64,000 bases of DNA from Dickeya aquatica (GCF_900095885.1 NZ_LT615367.1:1860001-1924000), one strand, 5' to 3'. Positions 15,364-24,936 are shown, counted from the stretch's first letter. The notes: generated from the sequence alone by a model not told the origin. Made by a program: numbers and translations.

Positions 15364-15975
15364 ATGGAGGATTATGATATCGCTCTTGTAAAGGGTGACG
15401 AAAAATTAAGCTTGAGAAAATCAAGGCGAGGATTACCCCGATATAAAACCAATCCTTTTCTGCAAACAACAAGTAATAATACAAAGAGTGGAACTCGAAG
15501 AATTACAACAGGAAAAGATCGTTTATTGGTTATTAATGAAGACACCGGAGAACAGTTGACAGGTGCTGGTTTTTTTCAGTGGCAGGAAGTTGATAAAACG
15601 CAGTTTTTAAAACTCTATATAAATGGAGTAAAAGCGTTAACGGAACTCACTGGTGCTGGAACAAAGGTTTTTGAAGTTTTATACAGAACAGTACAAGATT
15701 TTAAGGACACGGACAGAGTTTTCCTTGCGTATGAGCTTATAGATCAAGACATAGTGAAAATCTCGGAGTCAACATATTACCGAGGAATGAAGGAACTGGT
15801 CAGTAAAGGTTTTATTGCTGAAACAACAGTACAGAATTCATATTTTATTAATCCTGACTATATCTTTAATGGCGATCGATTGTCTTTTGTTAAATCTTAT
15901 ATTTTTACCGGTTCAAAACAAAAAGAGATAAGAGGGAAAGGCAACGCGATAGAAGGGTTAAAACAGCAGAATTAA
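15364..15975 (+). CDS. Rep-like winged-helix protein, second of the module
   Basis: The 203-residue protein starts at ATG 15364 behind AAAGGAGATAAAC; the longer frame to 15268 has no such site. After a basic N-terminal arm it has a winged-helix region (GTKVFEVLYRTVQDF, ISESTYYRGMKELVSKGFIAE, NSYFINPDYIFNGDR), resembling RepL-type proteins. It is divergent from the other Rep-like gene and downstream of the CTGTCA array. A role as replication initiator of the excised element is likely but not shown. Confidence 0.6.
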   Translation: MEDYDIALVKGDEKLSLRKSRRGLPRYKTNPFLQTTSNNTKSGTRRITTGKDRLLVINEDTGEQLTGAGFFQWQEVDKTQFLKLYINGVKALTELTGAGTKVFEVLYRTVQDFKDTDRVFLAYELIDQDIVKISESTYYRGMKELVSKGFIAETTVQNSYFINPDYIFNGDRLSFVKSYIFTGSKQKEIRGKGNAIEGLKQQN

Positions 15976-16116
15976 CTTTATATTCCTATGCAACAAAATA
16001 ATATGAAAATAAACTATATTTTTAATAAAACAGTGATGCTAATCATAGTGTACATCATAAAAAACTATTCTATCAAGTCAGTGATTATTTTTTAATAATA
16101 AGATGAGGGGAAGAAA

Positions 16117-16293
16117 ATGAATGAACAATCGGCAGAAGAAACGCTTTCTTTTTTAATCGAGGAAATGAAAAGTCAATACCCGTGGTTTTATGTTTCATGT
16201 CTGCTTGAGCATGATCTGTTGGGTATGGCTAATGAGTTTATTAAACAGAAGGTGGCAGATGAAAGTTTGCATGTATCAGTGAATGATCATTAA
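16117..16293 (+). CDS. Small hypothetical protein (58 aa)
   Basis: The ORF begins at an ATG with a strong GAGGGGAAGAAA leader and encodes an acidic helical protein with a Trp/Tyr-rich centre (QYPWFYVSCLLEHDLLGM). It is 141 bases downstream of the Rep-like gene. No family recognised. Confidence 0.5.
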   Translation: MNEQSAEETLSFLIEEMKSQYPWFYVSCLLEHDLLGMANEFIKQKVADESLHVSVNDH

Positions 16294-16453
16294 GTTTGCG
16301 GAATCAAGACATCACATAACCCTTTCTCCATAGAAAGAACGTAGCGAGCTGTATGAACAGGCCGCTCTGCTACTTATTGCCACGTAGTTACTGCAACAAC
16401 CATATCCAATCTCTTCCAATCCAGAATTCTTCCGCTAGGAATTTTCCGACAAA

Positions 16454-16600
16454 TTGATCTGTAAAAACGATCTATATAGACATTTTGATAGTTTAAAACA
16501 ATCAATTTGGCATTAATTGATCGGTAAAATAATTGATATAAACGATCGATAAATTATTTATGATAGGTGAAAGCTATCATAATTTGGTTTTTTGATCGTT
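16454..16600 (+). promoter_or_regulatory. AT-rich region with TTGATC repeats upstream of the zinc-ribbon gene
   Basis: TTGATC occurs at 16454, 16517 and 16592, with further ACGATC/GATCG variants and a hairpin TGATAG-GTGAAAG-CTATCA at 16561-16579. The sites are not regularly spaced. They may be regulator-binding sites for the gene starting at 16676; no regulator is assigned. Confidence 0.3.
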
Positions 16601-16675
16601 ACAAACGATATGACACCTCACTGGATGGAGATCAATTATATCAATTGGTTACGTGCTCATTTATAGGTGTGAAAC

Positions 16676-16960
16676 ATGTCTGAATGTCCATTTTGCAGAG
16701 CGACTGTACCGGATGACGCTTCTGTTTGTCGCGGCTGTGGTGCAGAGAAGGTGCGGGGCTATGTGAGTCAACAAGCGATAAAGGGGCTTGCTGTCGGAGG
16801 TACGGTTCTGGGTATTCCCCTTGGTTTTTTCGTTGCCTTTGCGACGAAATCAACATTCCTGATGGTTTTGACCATTCTGCTGCTGATGCTTGGCCCGATT
16901 GTTTTTCTGAAATTGAAGAATAAAGACAAGGTTACCTGGATAAGACCTACTGCACGTTAA
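16676..16960 (+). CDS. Zinc-ribbon membrane protein
   Basis: The 94-residue protein opens with a zinc ribbon (CPFC ... CRGCG, residues 4-24) followed by two hydrophobic helices (about 40-60 and 63-82) and a basic tail. It is probably an inner-membrane protein with a cytoplasmic metal-binding head. It is followed by a lipoprotein gene after a terminator-like hairpin. Function unknown. Confidence 0.7.
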   Translation: MSECPFCRATVPDDASVCRGCGAEKVRGYVSQQAIKGLAVGGTVLGIPLGFFVAFATKSTFLMVLTILLLMLGPIVFLKLKNKDKVTWIRPTAR

Positions 16961-17060
16961 AGCTGGTGCCGTCAGTAAAATCTTCGCCAGAACTTTAACG
17001 TCTTGCAGTGAAATATATGCAAGGTGTTTTCGTCTTTCAGGGAAAGCAACAATCAACATG

Positions 17061-17091
17061 ACTCACTATCTCATCGGGTAGTGAGTTTTTT
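17061..17091 (+). terminator. Rho-independent terminator
   Basis: ACTCACTA, a 10-base loop, TAGTGAGT and a run of T. It ends the zinc-ribbon transcript. Confidence 0.7.
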
Positions 17092-17115
17092 AATAAAAAA
17101 CTCATAGGTATTCAA

Positions 17116-17691
17116 ATGAAAAGAATGATTGCAGCGTTATGTGTTCCTGTTATGTGTTGCTTAACTGGCTGTCAGCAACTGAATGAAGCAACGGGAAAGT
17201 TAAACAGTTCAATCAATTCATCACTATCTTCTTTAAACGGCGTTTTAAGCCCTTCGGGTAGCAAAACCACCATACCAGCAGCAGACAACCTTCCGATTAA
17301 CACCGTCAACGGATTAGGCGTTATTTGTCGTGATTACGAGGCGAATGCTATGACCGGAAAGAAGAGCTGGATTGGTAAGAAGGTCAGCATCAGTAATGCC
17401 ACGGTTCTGGAAGCGCAGGAAGCATACGATACAATGAAGTACTTGGGCGCGCAGCGAGACCATAAAACTTACGCCATCATTTTTCAGACGGCTGATACGA
17501 AATATTGCGGTGGGGCTGTACTGTTATCTTATTATGCAGGGCAGGATGAAGATATTTTAAAATTCAAAAAAGGCCAGAAGGTCAATATTACTGGTGTTGT
17601 GTATGACATTGGCGACAGGACTTTTGGCACACATAATAATGGCAATATGGCAGAGAAGGTGATTAAAATGGATCATGGTGTTGTTCGATAA
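17116..17691 (+). CDS. Putative lipoprotein
   Basis: The 191-residue protein has a lipoprotein signal peptide with the lipobox LTGC (Cys-19), a Ser/Asn-rich linker and a compact beta-rich domain from about residue 60 that resembles an OB-fold (IGKKVSISNATVLE, GQKVNITGVVYDIGDR). It would be lipid-anchored in the periplasm. No enzymatic motif was found. It precedes the Thoeris genes, which run toward it. Confidence 0.65.
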   Translation: MKRMIAALCVPVMCCLTGCQQLNEATGKLNSSINSSLSSLNGVLSPSGSKTTIPAADNLPINTVNGLGVICRDYEANAMTGKKSWIGKKVSISNATVLEAQEAYDTMKYLGAQRDHKTYAIIFQTADTKYCGGAVLLSYYAGQDEDILKFKKGQKVNITGVVYDIGDRTFGTHNNGNMAEKVIKMDHGVVR

Positions 17692-17828
17692 GAATTTGTA
17701 TACGGTATTGAAAGCAGATATTTATCAGTTATGTGGATAAAAGGTTTTGACTTTTCCAAGAGTAGCATTACTGGTAGAGCCAAAACGCCGATAATCACGT
17801 TCATAGGACGTGGTATTCTGTTAGAAAT

Positions 17829-17865
17829 ACCAATCAGGGCCTCTTGTATAGAGGCCCTGATTGGT
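17829..17865. terminator. Bidirectional terminator between lipoprotein and thsB
   Basis: A 15-bp exact stem (ACCAATCAGGGCCTC and its complement) with a 7-base loop lies between convergent genes. Confidence 0.7.
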
Positions 17866-17879
17866 TTAAGAAAATGATA

Positions 17880-18377
17880 CTAATTGTTCTTACGTATTTT
17901 TATTGCATCTTCAATCCAACTTTCTATATTTTCGGATATATAGTCGTAAACATCTTTGCTAGTAGAATATGGTGGTTCATAAGCTTTTGCTATTTCGGAT
18001 AACTTTTTGTTTGTTGTGCCATGAGATATATAGGAAAGAGGGTTGTTTCCTTTGGTTGATTGATTACCATTTACATCCTTTAAATTATGTATGTATATGA
18101 CTAATACACCCATTCCTTTATTCCATGACTCAACTATTTCATAGTTAATCCATTTCCTATTTGCTGTGTTTGTACCTGCTAAAATTACAGTACAGGACCT
18201 TCCCTTCATTTGTTCAGCGATCCAATCCTTGATTTTTTGTTCGCCTCCTCCAACAACAGTTTCCCAATCATTATCTCGTGCGGGCTTGTTTCCTTCAATT
18301 GAACCAATATTTCGTACTTGGGATACTCTCCAGTTATCTGGTTTGTAATGAAAACTAAAAAAACATTGCCTAGCCAT
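17880..18377 (-). CDS. thsB: Thoeris TIR-like protein ThsB
   Basis: The 165-residue protein is a MTH538/DUF1863 TIR-like domain: strand FFSFHYK at the N-terminus, VILAGTNTANRKWINYEIVES with the conserved Glu-80, and a C-terminal helix. In Thoeris, ThsB senses phage infection and converts NAD+ into a cyclic ADP-ribose isomer that activates ThsA. GGAG lies seven bases before ATG 18377, which overlaps the end of thsA by eight bases, so the genes are coupled. Confidence 0.85.
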   Translation of the reverse strand: MARQCFFSFHYKPDNWRVSQVRNIGSIEGNKPARDNDWETVVGGGEQKIKDWIAEQMKGRSCTVILAGTNTANRKWINYEIVESWNKGMGVLVIYIHNLKDVNGNQSTKGNNPLSYISHGTTNKKLSEIAKAYEPPYSTSKDVYDYISENIESWIEDAIKIRKNN

Positions 18378-19818
18378 GTAAGTCTCCTTTTTTAACACAA
18401 TAAGCTATGATATTTAGAGTGTTTTCCAACACTTCGTCTAAAGTGATTTTTTCATCACCAAGTTTTAAAAAAAGCTGATAAAATTCATTGTCTTTATTTT
18501 GATCATTATCGAGTAATCGACACTCATCTTCCCATAATTTTTTAGCCATATATCCGGTTGAACCGATTGGAAGTGTAATGTTTTTTTTCTCTTTAGAAAT
18601 TATATATTCTTCACTCATGCCATTTGATAATTTAACACCAGTATTAGTTATTTTGTTTCCAAATAGAAACAATGTAAAGCCAGCATGAGAGATCATATCT
18701 CCACGATACTGTGTCCAAAGTTCCTTCAAGGATTGAGATGTTGAAGATTGTGGAAATGGCCTCAGTAATAATTGATCACTGATCGGAATATTTTGGTTCA
18801 TATATACTTCTTCCAATACTCCTGAAATTACTGCACTACCTACACCAAGACCAAAGCCTGAAACAATTTTGTAGCCATCTTGAATTAACTTTGAACTAAG
18901 TTTTGAGATGAAAATATGTGATTCATTTTCATTCCATTTTCCATATTCATGTGCTGCTCCAGAGATAAATATTGTTTTTTTCTTATGATTTAATTCAATT
19001 AAACTTAATAACTCTCTGATTTCATCATAACTTTCCACTAAGATGGTTTTAATATTGAATCGACCTAGGTCAGAAATGAATAATTCCTGCTTTCTACATT
19101 TATATTGATAATCAGCATCAGATTCATTATCTTTTTTATCAATAGTTTTAATAAAGCAATAATGTCTCCTTTGATTTCCATCATAAGCAACACGTACTCT
19201 ACTTAAAATATAGTCAAGATTAGGGTCCGTAAAGCTAAATCCTATAAATATAAATGTCTTTGATATAAGATCACCTTTAAGTGCAGATAGATACTGATCC
19301 ATTTTTAGGTAGTATCTTTCATAATCATCTTTTGTCAAAACGGCACTATTAGCATGGTCAATATCACCATGCATTTTATAAACGATCGCATTTCTTTTAA
19401 GTTTAGTAACTGCCAATTGCTCTTTTGTATATTTTACATCAGGATTCTTTCCTGATTTTATTAAGCTGTTTTCAATTAGCTTATCATAATTAGTTGTCCA
19501 GTATGTTGTAATTGGTAGTCTTGCTAAAATTCGATGAGTGTCAGTTTCAACAGCATCTCTTGAAAACTCTTCGATGAGTCTCTGATTTAGTTGACTGCGA
19601 TTGTTGCCATTAGAATTACAATGAAATTGAGCTAGCGCTACCAAATCGTGTTCTTTGTCAACATCAAGGCCTAATTCATCTGCAATAGGCCTTAGTAGTT
19701 CAGCCCAACTTACAAAGCCCGCTCCAGCGGACATTCCTGCTCCTGCAAAAATTGCCACATTTTCATCTTGTAGCTCCTTGCATATGTGTTTTATAAAAGA
19801 CTCTTTTACTCTATTCAT
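18370..19818 (-). CDS. thsA: Thoeris NADase effector ThsA (SIR2-SLOG)
   Basis: The 482-residue protein has an N-terminal SIR2 domain (AIFAGAGMSAGAGF, residues 22-35) with the catalytic Asn-110 (TTNYD) and His-150 (YKMHGD), each two positions from the residues reported for Bacillus cereus ThsA. A C-terminal SLOG domain (about 282-482; FISGAAHEYG, GFGLGVGSAV) would bind the signal. Upon binding, ThsA destroys NAD+ and stops phage growth with the cell. It is the middle gene of a three-gene minus-strand operon. Confidence 0.92.
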   Translation of the reverse strand: MNRVKESFIKHICKELQDENVAIFAGAGMSAGAGFVSWAELLRPIADELGLDVDKEHDLVALAQFHCNSNGNNRSQLNQRLIEEFSRDAVETDTHRILARLPITTYWTTNYDKLIENSLIKSGKNPDVKYTKEQLAVTKLKRNAIVYKMHGDIDHANSAVLTKDDYERYYLKMDQYLSALKGDLISKTFIFIGFSFTDPNLDYILSRVRVAYDGNQRRHYCFIKTIDKKDNESDADYQYKCRKQELFISDLGRFNIKTILVESYDEIRELLSLIELNHKKKTIFISGAAHEYGKWNENESHIFISKLSSKLIQDGYKIVSGFGLGVGSAVISGVLEEVYMNQNIPISDQLLLRPFPQSSTSQSLKELWTQYRGDMISHAGFTLFLFGNKITNTGVKLSNGMSEEYIISKEKKNITLPIGSTGYMAKKLWEDECRLLDNDQNKDNEFYQLFLKLGDEKITLDEVLENTLNIIAYCVKKGDLHG

Positions 19819-19855
19819 AATCTATTCTTCGTTTCCTTTTATTTTATTAAAAACA

Positions 19856-21025
19856 TCACATTAAATGATGTTTTATTTTTTCAACATCTTGTATGGAAAA
19901 TGAATTGTTTATAGTATCAAAATACACTGGGGTAAATATTGGTATCATGTCAGTGAAATTTAAACAGATCATAGGTTTTGATAAGTCGACTCCGTGGTTG
20001 AGCTCCATTTCTACCCATTTTGATAAGTAATGATTCTCATGAGAAATTGAGTTTTTTGTTTGTAAAAATAAAAGTATTTTTGATTGTTCTATTCTTTTTT
20101 TTAATACTAACTTGGTGTACTCGCTTGCAATATTTCTTCTTAAAAAATCATTATCACTAGTCCAATCACAATATATTGCGATGCTATGTTTGTTTAATTC
20201 ATCTTTGATTATTCTTACAAGCTCTGAATCCAAATAACTATGCGATATGAATACGTCAAAAGATTTTTTATTTTGAAACGAGTCTGATTCTATTCGTTCA
20301 ACTAGATCTTTTGGCGATACATTGAAATCATCCTTTTCAAGGATATAACTTTTTTTCTTTCCTTTGAAGTTTTTTCTTAACCTTACATAAATACCTATAT
20401 TTTGTAAATGTTCAAATGCCATTCGACGAACTTGGTTATTACTTTCACTGTCATTTATTTTTTGGAAGAAGGTAATTGTTTTATCGCTATAGAATTTTGT
20501 TAGTTCTTTGAATATTTCTATTTTATCTTGTGTCGTGCGATTTTTTTCATGATATGCAGCGATAAATATATCGATATATAAAGGATCTATATTTTGTAAG
20601 TTTTCTTTTGCTCTTGCAATTTTATGATTATAAGCAGCTATCTTATTTACTCTTGTCTTAGTAAAAATTTCATAAGAATGACTTTGTTTTTCACTATCAA
20701 AATTTATTTTGTGTTTATTTATTTGTCCGGAAGAAACAAGGTGTTTGACTTTGGCTAAGTTATAAAAGAATTGAGTAGGTGGTAGATGATTATATCTAAT
20801 TTTTTTCTCGACTCCTTCGAGGAACATATCCTTTTCATGATAATAATTATATCTTTGTACTAACTTGTCCCACTCACAAGGATAAAACTTAACAAATAAA
20901 TCTAGAATTGATTTTTTACCATAACTGTATGGCAATATTTGAGCTATTAGGTTTAGTGGTTTTGTAAAGCTTTTTGTGTAGTTTATAGTCTCCGAGTAGT
21001 ATTTTTTTTTCATCATTCCAGGCAT
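19856..21025 (-). CDS. Long TIR-domain protein of the Thoeris operon
   Basis: The 389-residue protein carries a C-terminal TIR domain (FDVFISHS at 256-263, IAIYCDW, then SKWVEMEL with Glu-341 as the likely catalytic glutamate). The first 250 residues are a basic helical domain that I do not recognise (PPTQFFYNLAKVKHL, ILEKDDFNVSPKDLVERI). It is the first gene of the operon, 37 bases before thsA, so it may be a second signal producer with its own sensor domain. The start is uncertain among three nearby ATGs (21025, 21016, 21013). Confidence 0.75.
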   Translation of the reverse strand: MPGMMKKKYYSETINYTKSFTKPLNLIAQILPYSYGKKSILDLFVKFYPCEWDKLVQRYNYYHEKDMFLEGVEKKIRYNHLPPTQFFYNLAKVKHLVSSGQINKHKINFDSEKQSHSYEIFTKTRVNKIAAYNHKIARAKENLQNIDPLYIDIFIAAYHEKNRTTQDKIEIFKELTKFYSDKTITFFQKINDSESNNQVRRMAFEHLQNIGIYVRLRKNFKGKKKSYILEKDDFNVSPKDLVERIESDSFQNKKSFDVFISHSYLDSELVRIIKDELNKHSIAIYCDWTSDNDFLRRNIASEYTKLVLKKRIEQSKILLFLQTKNSISHENHYLSKWVEMELNHGVDLSKPMICLNFTDMIPIFTPVYFDTINNSFSIQDVEKIKHHLM

Positions 21026-21260
21026 CTACAAAAACCCCAATAGTAATCTTGTGAATATTATCTAGGTGTATAATAATTTTTTGGCAATAACAATTGCTCA
21101 GCAAGTCTAACTTGATTTTATAGCAGATTACTCCTATTTCTTAGTGTATGGAATAGGCTGATACACTTTTTGCATTGACTTTTATGCTTTAATTTAAGCG
21201 TATGAAAAGTATGGTATTTTATTTTTACATGATGAGTAGGATGGTGTTGTGTTGCAACTA

Positions 21261-22182
21261 GGGTGTGTCCCGTAACTATTTTTTGTACAATCAGGGACAT
21301 GATTTCACCACAAAAAGTCCTTTAATTTGGCTCGTTACGATTTCCCCGATGAAGCCTGGGCGCTGATTTCTCCCATGCTGCCACCTGAAAGAGGCTCTTC
21401 CCGAGGCGGGCGTCCTTACTTTGCGCACAGACATGTCATGAATGGCATATTTTGGGTGCTTTGCTCTGGCGCACCCTGGCGGGATTTACCTGAGCGTTAT
21501 GGTCAATGGAAAACCATTTACAACCGCTTCAATCGGTGGTCTAAAGCCGGAATAATGAACAGCGTTTTCAATAAATTACTCCAGATTCTGGATGAAAAAG
21601 CGCTGATTGACTGGGATGTTATCGCGCTGGATGGCAGTAACGTTCGCGCCCTGAAAGCGGCCGCGGGTGCGAAAAAAAACATCCCGATGAATGCGAGGAC
21701 CATGGGCTGGGTCGCTCTCGCGGCGGCTTTGGCACCAAAATCCATCTGGCGACAGATGGCACAGGATTACCGCTGAGTTTTTGCCTGAGCGGTGGACAGG
21801 CCCACGAAAGCCGATACGCGGAAAGGTTGCTCAACCGGGTCGGGATTATCCGAAAAAGCGGGCACCTGAAATCACGTCCGAAAGCGGTGCTGGCGGATAA
21901 GGGTTATTCAGGTAAAAACCTTCGCATTCATTTGAAAATGAAAGGAATAAAAGCGGTTATTCCGTTTAAATCGAATGAGAAGGCCAGTCAGGACGGACGT
22001 CGCCCCCTCGACACGCGCCTGTACAAAAAACGCAATGTCGTGGAGCGTTGCTTTGCGATACTTAAAGAAAATCGCCGTATTGCCACCCGCTCGGAGAAAA
22101 CAGCCAGAAACTACCTGAGTATGCTAAAACTGGGAGCGATCAGGTTATTTTTAAAACGGTTGTTAAGTTAAGGGACACGGCC
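21261..22182 (+). mobile_element. IS5-family insertion sequence (922 bp)
   Basis: The ends are GGGTGTGTCCCGTAACT and the complement GGCCGTGTCCCTTAACTT. A 2-bp TA target duplication is visible at 21259-21260 and 22183-22184. One transposase gene with a frameshift fills the element. It landed between the start region of the Thoeris operon and the stop codon of the relaxase gene. The two 173-bp MITE-like elements share its ends. Confidence 0.88.
21327..22171 (+). CDS. IS5-family DDE transposase, made by -1 frameshift
   Basis: Two overlapping frames encode one transposase: frame 1 runs from the TTG at 21327 to 21776 and frame 2 continues to 22171. The first contains the first catalytic Asp (ALDGSNVRA). 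An A8 run at 21672-21679 gives the slippery heptamer A AAA AAC; a -1 shift there leads into KHPDECEDHG, the second Asp (ATDGTG) and the final part with LADKGYSGK and the Glu region VVERCFAILKENRR. Programmed frameshifting is common in this IS group, so the element may be active. Confidence 0.85.
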
Positions 22183-23663
22183 TAGTAGTCTCTTTTTGGT
22201 TTATTTGACCTACTATGCTGCTTCAGGATTTTGTTCGCTTGAGTGATCCTTTTGTTTTTCTCGGTCGCAGGTAAAGGAGGAAACATCGCTGATGCAGCAG
22301 GTGCTGTACTTAGCTTCTCTTCTGGACCATAAATGTAGTTAGCTTCCGAAGGTTTGGAAACTTCTGCTGATTTACTGGTAGTCCCGATCGCATCCCACTG
22401 CCTGCGGGTGATCTTCAATTTAGTAACTGGGTCAATCATGATCTCATCCAGCGAAATATCCGTTAGGATTTTTGCGTCTTGCAGAGGATCAGCTACGGTA
22501 GGCATAGTAGGTTTTGGTGCTGTGCTGCCAATAGGTTTTTCTGCTTTCTGAACAGGACGTTTAACCAACACACTCATAAAACTTTTAATAAAATCATATA
22601 GCTTGTGTAGATTGATCTTACGCTTGCGCCTTAATAACGTTGGTTTTTCTGTTTTTGACGCAACACCATAGTGAAGGGACATATCCCTTTGCTTCGCTTG
22701 GACAGGCTTGAAGCGACGTTTTCTTTCGGGAACAACCAGCTCAGGTAGATGAGCAGATTCTGGCGAACGCTGTATAGGATGTTGTTTTGCTGGTTTCGCT
22801 TTCAGACGTTCAATACGGAAAGTGTTGAGGTTAACGATCATGAGATGGCCCACATCACTATTAAACAACTGCCTGAAATCGTTAGCAGCTTGTTTGGTAT
22901 GTGCTGCCTGCACCTGTTCTGCGGCACGTAACGCTTTGGCTCTTTTGGTGTGCCATGATTTGCGGTCTATCCTGGTAAGCGCGGGGCGGTTAAGCTCAAC
23001 GGCTCTTGCCAGTTGTTCATTAGCGATATCCTGTCTTCCCGTTTCCTTTGCCGCCTTAGCCAGAGCAATCGCTTCTTCACGCTGTGCTGCAAGGGAACGG
23101 TGATCCATGCGATTTGCAGAACCAGTACGTTCAAGAGCACGATTAGACATTCTGGCCCATGACGCACGCCATTCATCCATTAAATCATGCTCGTTCCAGC
23201 TTCTGTTCTTGTTGCCAAAACCCTGTGGTGTTATCTCGCGTAGAGTCAGCATAACGTGAGCATGGGGATTATGACCGTCAAGGTCATGGAAAGAGATATC
23301 GGCAATCATGCCTTTGCTGACGAAATTACGTTTGCAGTAGTTTTTCACTAACGCGATTTTGGCATCGTTATCCAGTTCAACAGGAATAGCGATATCAAAA
23401 TAACGTGAGAGCTGGGCGTCTTTACGCTTTTCTATTTTTTCAATTTCGTTCCACAACACAGCAGAGTTTTCCACAATATTAAAAGGTGTGTGTTCTGGCG
23501 CAAGAATGCAATGATGGAACAGGTCGGAACGATATGAATAATCGTACACGTCTCCTGTCCTCATGTCTTCTATTCTTTCTCTTGCGTTATATGCGGCAAG
23601 ATAACAGGACGATTTTCCTGCGGATCTTTTTAGCATACTAAACGATAAATGAAATATTGCCAT
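22182..23663 (-). CDS. mobA: MobA/MobL-type relaxase (MobQ family)
   Basis: This relaxase nicks and guides DNA during mobilisation. The 493-residue protein has the N-terminal relaxase domain: a Tyr-containing motif (SSCYLAAYNARER, Tyr-21 or Tyr-25), and the metal-binding motif HDLDGHNPHAHVML with His-126, -131, -134 and -136. Basic helical regions follow to the C-terminus; no helicase or primase motif is seen. The stop codon lies at the IS junction but would exist without it. Hairpins upstream (23.7-24.1 kb) probably form oriT. Confidence 0.88.
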   Translation of the reverse strand: MAIFHLSFSMLKRSAGKSSCYLAAYNARERIEDMRTGDVYDYSYRSDLFHHCILAPEHTPFNIVENSAVLWNEIEKIEKRKDAQLSRYFDIAIPVELDNDAKIALVKNYCKRNFVSKGMIADISFHDLDGHNPHAHVMLTLREITPQGFGNKNRSWNEHDLMDEWRASWARMSNRALERTGSANRMDHRSLAAQREEAIALAKAAKETGRQDIANEQLARAVELNRPALTRIDRKSWHTKRAKALRAAEQVQAAHTKQAANDFRQLFNSDVGHLMIVNLNTFRIERLKAKPAKQHPIQRSPESAHLPELVVPERKRRFKPVQAKQRDMSLHYGVASKTEKPTLLRRKRKINLHKLYDFIKSFMSVLVKRPVQKAEKPIGSTAPKPTMPTVADPLQDAKILTDISLDEIMIDPVTKLKITRRQWDAIGTTSKSAEVSKPSEANYIYGPEEKLSTAPAASAMFPPLPATEKNKRITQANKILKQHSRSNKPKRDY

Positions 23664-23773
23664 ACTACAAAAATACTCCTTGCTGGTTTAATTTTTTAAA
23701 GGTGTTGACCTTTGCTTCTTTTAGTTTTTCGCAAGAAAAACTCTGGTGTTGACTTTAAGGCCCCTGCCAGGCC

Positions 23774-24091
23774 CACACGTTGCGAAGCAATGTATAAGTG
23801 GGCATTGTATTTATTTTTTATTCAGCTTACGCCGAATCAAAATAAAACAATGGTAAAGGTTTACTCTGGTTTTAAGCGCCGAATGAAGAGGCGTTTAAAC
23901 TTTGGGGTAAAGGGATATAGGTCGATCTTGGGATGTTTTTCTTGCATATATCAATAATATAACTCGGAAATTGAGATGTGTAAAATTTGTAAAATAAAAA
24001 ATATCTGTTATTTATTGTTTTAAGCGCTTCAAGAAGAAGCGCACAAACGAAACTACCCAACTCCCACTGATTAGCACCCTGCATGGGTGCT
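23774..24091. other. Candidate oriT region
   Basis: Between the divergent relaxase and 24168 genes lie an imperfect hairpin ACGTTGC-GAA-GCAATGT followed by ATAAGTGGGCATT, which resembles the stem plus TAAGTG nick region of RSF1010-type origins, and three further hairpins: AAGCGCC/GGCGTTT (23874-23896), GCGCTTC/GAAGCGC (24024-24042) and AGCACCC/GGGTGCT (24073-24091). The position next to the relaxase supports oriT. The exact nick site is not proven. Confidence 0.5.
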
Positions 24092-24167
24092 GTATTACTA
24101 CCATTTCGTTAACGTCACCAAAATGGTCTGGGAAGTTGATATTCGAAATAAATAAAAGGGAAAAGTA

Positions 24168-24713
24168 ATGAGTAAAATTATAGAGATAATGAGTAATGAA
24201 AGCGTTCTTGAAACAAAATGGTTTGTGATAGATTACTGCACTGAGGGGCAGAAAATTGAAGTTAAAATAAAAGAAGATACGGTAAAAAAGGAATTTTCAG
24301 AGATCAGGGCAATATTTGAAGCGGATTTACAGGCAAGTGATGAAGAAAGAAGCTTCCGGATAGTCGCAGGTAAGTACGGCAACGCGATATCTTCCCTGAA
24401 AAGAAGCATCATGCGGGAGCTTGTCATTGTTGTTACAGGGCTTTTCCTGCACTACTTTGAGATTGATTCTACCTACGCCACGGCAAAAGAAATCATCAGG
24501 GCATTATTTGGTCTGTCAGTTAAGCGAGAAGTCATCCTTTCTTCATTCTCAACAGAAGGAAGATCAGCGAACAGGAAAAGCAGGTGGTTTAGCCTTGAAC
24601 GAGAAGAAAAACAGCTACTGTTTTACAGCTTTAATCATGTCATGGTTGCAGACAGACTCTATGAGAGCATTAAAACTCGTCTTGATGTGTTGGTTTCCGC
24701 CACAAGACGATAA
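24168..24713 (+). CDS. Hypothetical protein divergent from the relaxase
   Basis: The 181-residue protein begins with a GGGAAAAG site and ATG. It is helical and charged, with a hydrophobic segment (RELVIVVTGLFLHYFE) near residue 90. No known domain. Its place beside the candidate oriT suggests a role in mobilisation or its regulation, which is inference. Confidence 0.5.
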   Translation: MSKIIEIMSNESVLETKWFVIDYCTEGQKIEVKIKEDTVKKEFSEIRAIFEADLQASDEERSFRIVAGKYGNAISSLKRSIMRELVIVVTGLFLHYFEIDSTYATAKEIIRALFGLSVKREVILSSFSTEGRSANRKSRWFSLEREEKQLLFYSFNHVMVADRLYESIKTRLDVLVSATRR

Positions 24714-24816
24714 ATTACATATGTCTTTTTACACGTAAAATAGGTGTCGGTTACAAGATAAAAAGATATATCTCTTTACACGGTTAGAAACCGATTTAAC
24801 AGAAGAGGATAGAAAG

Positions 24817-24936
24817 ATGAGATTAAAAACATATGTTGTGATAGGCACATTAGATGAAAATGCAATGCTTTTACTGGGGGCTAATGTTGTTCTATGGTGT
24901 CTGGTGATTGGGTTCAGTTTTATGAGTGGGAGTTGA
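24817..24936 (+). CDS. Small membrane protein (39 aa)
   Basis: A GAGGATAGAAAG site precedes an ORF of 39 residues with a short polar start and one hydrophobic helix (MLLLGANVVLWCLVIGFSFM). It is likely a single-pass membrane protein. No family recognised. The following 24937-25272 stretch shows no gene. Confidence 0.45.
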   Translation: MRLKTYVVIGTLDENAMLLLGANVVLWCLVIGFSFMSGS

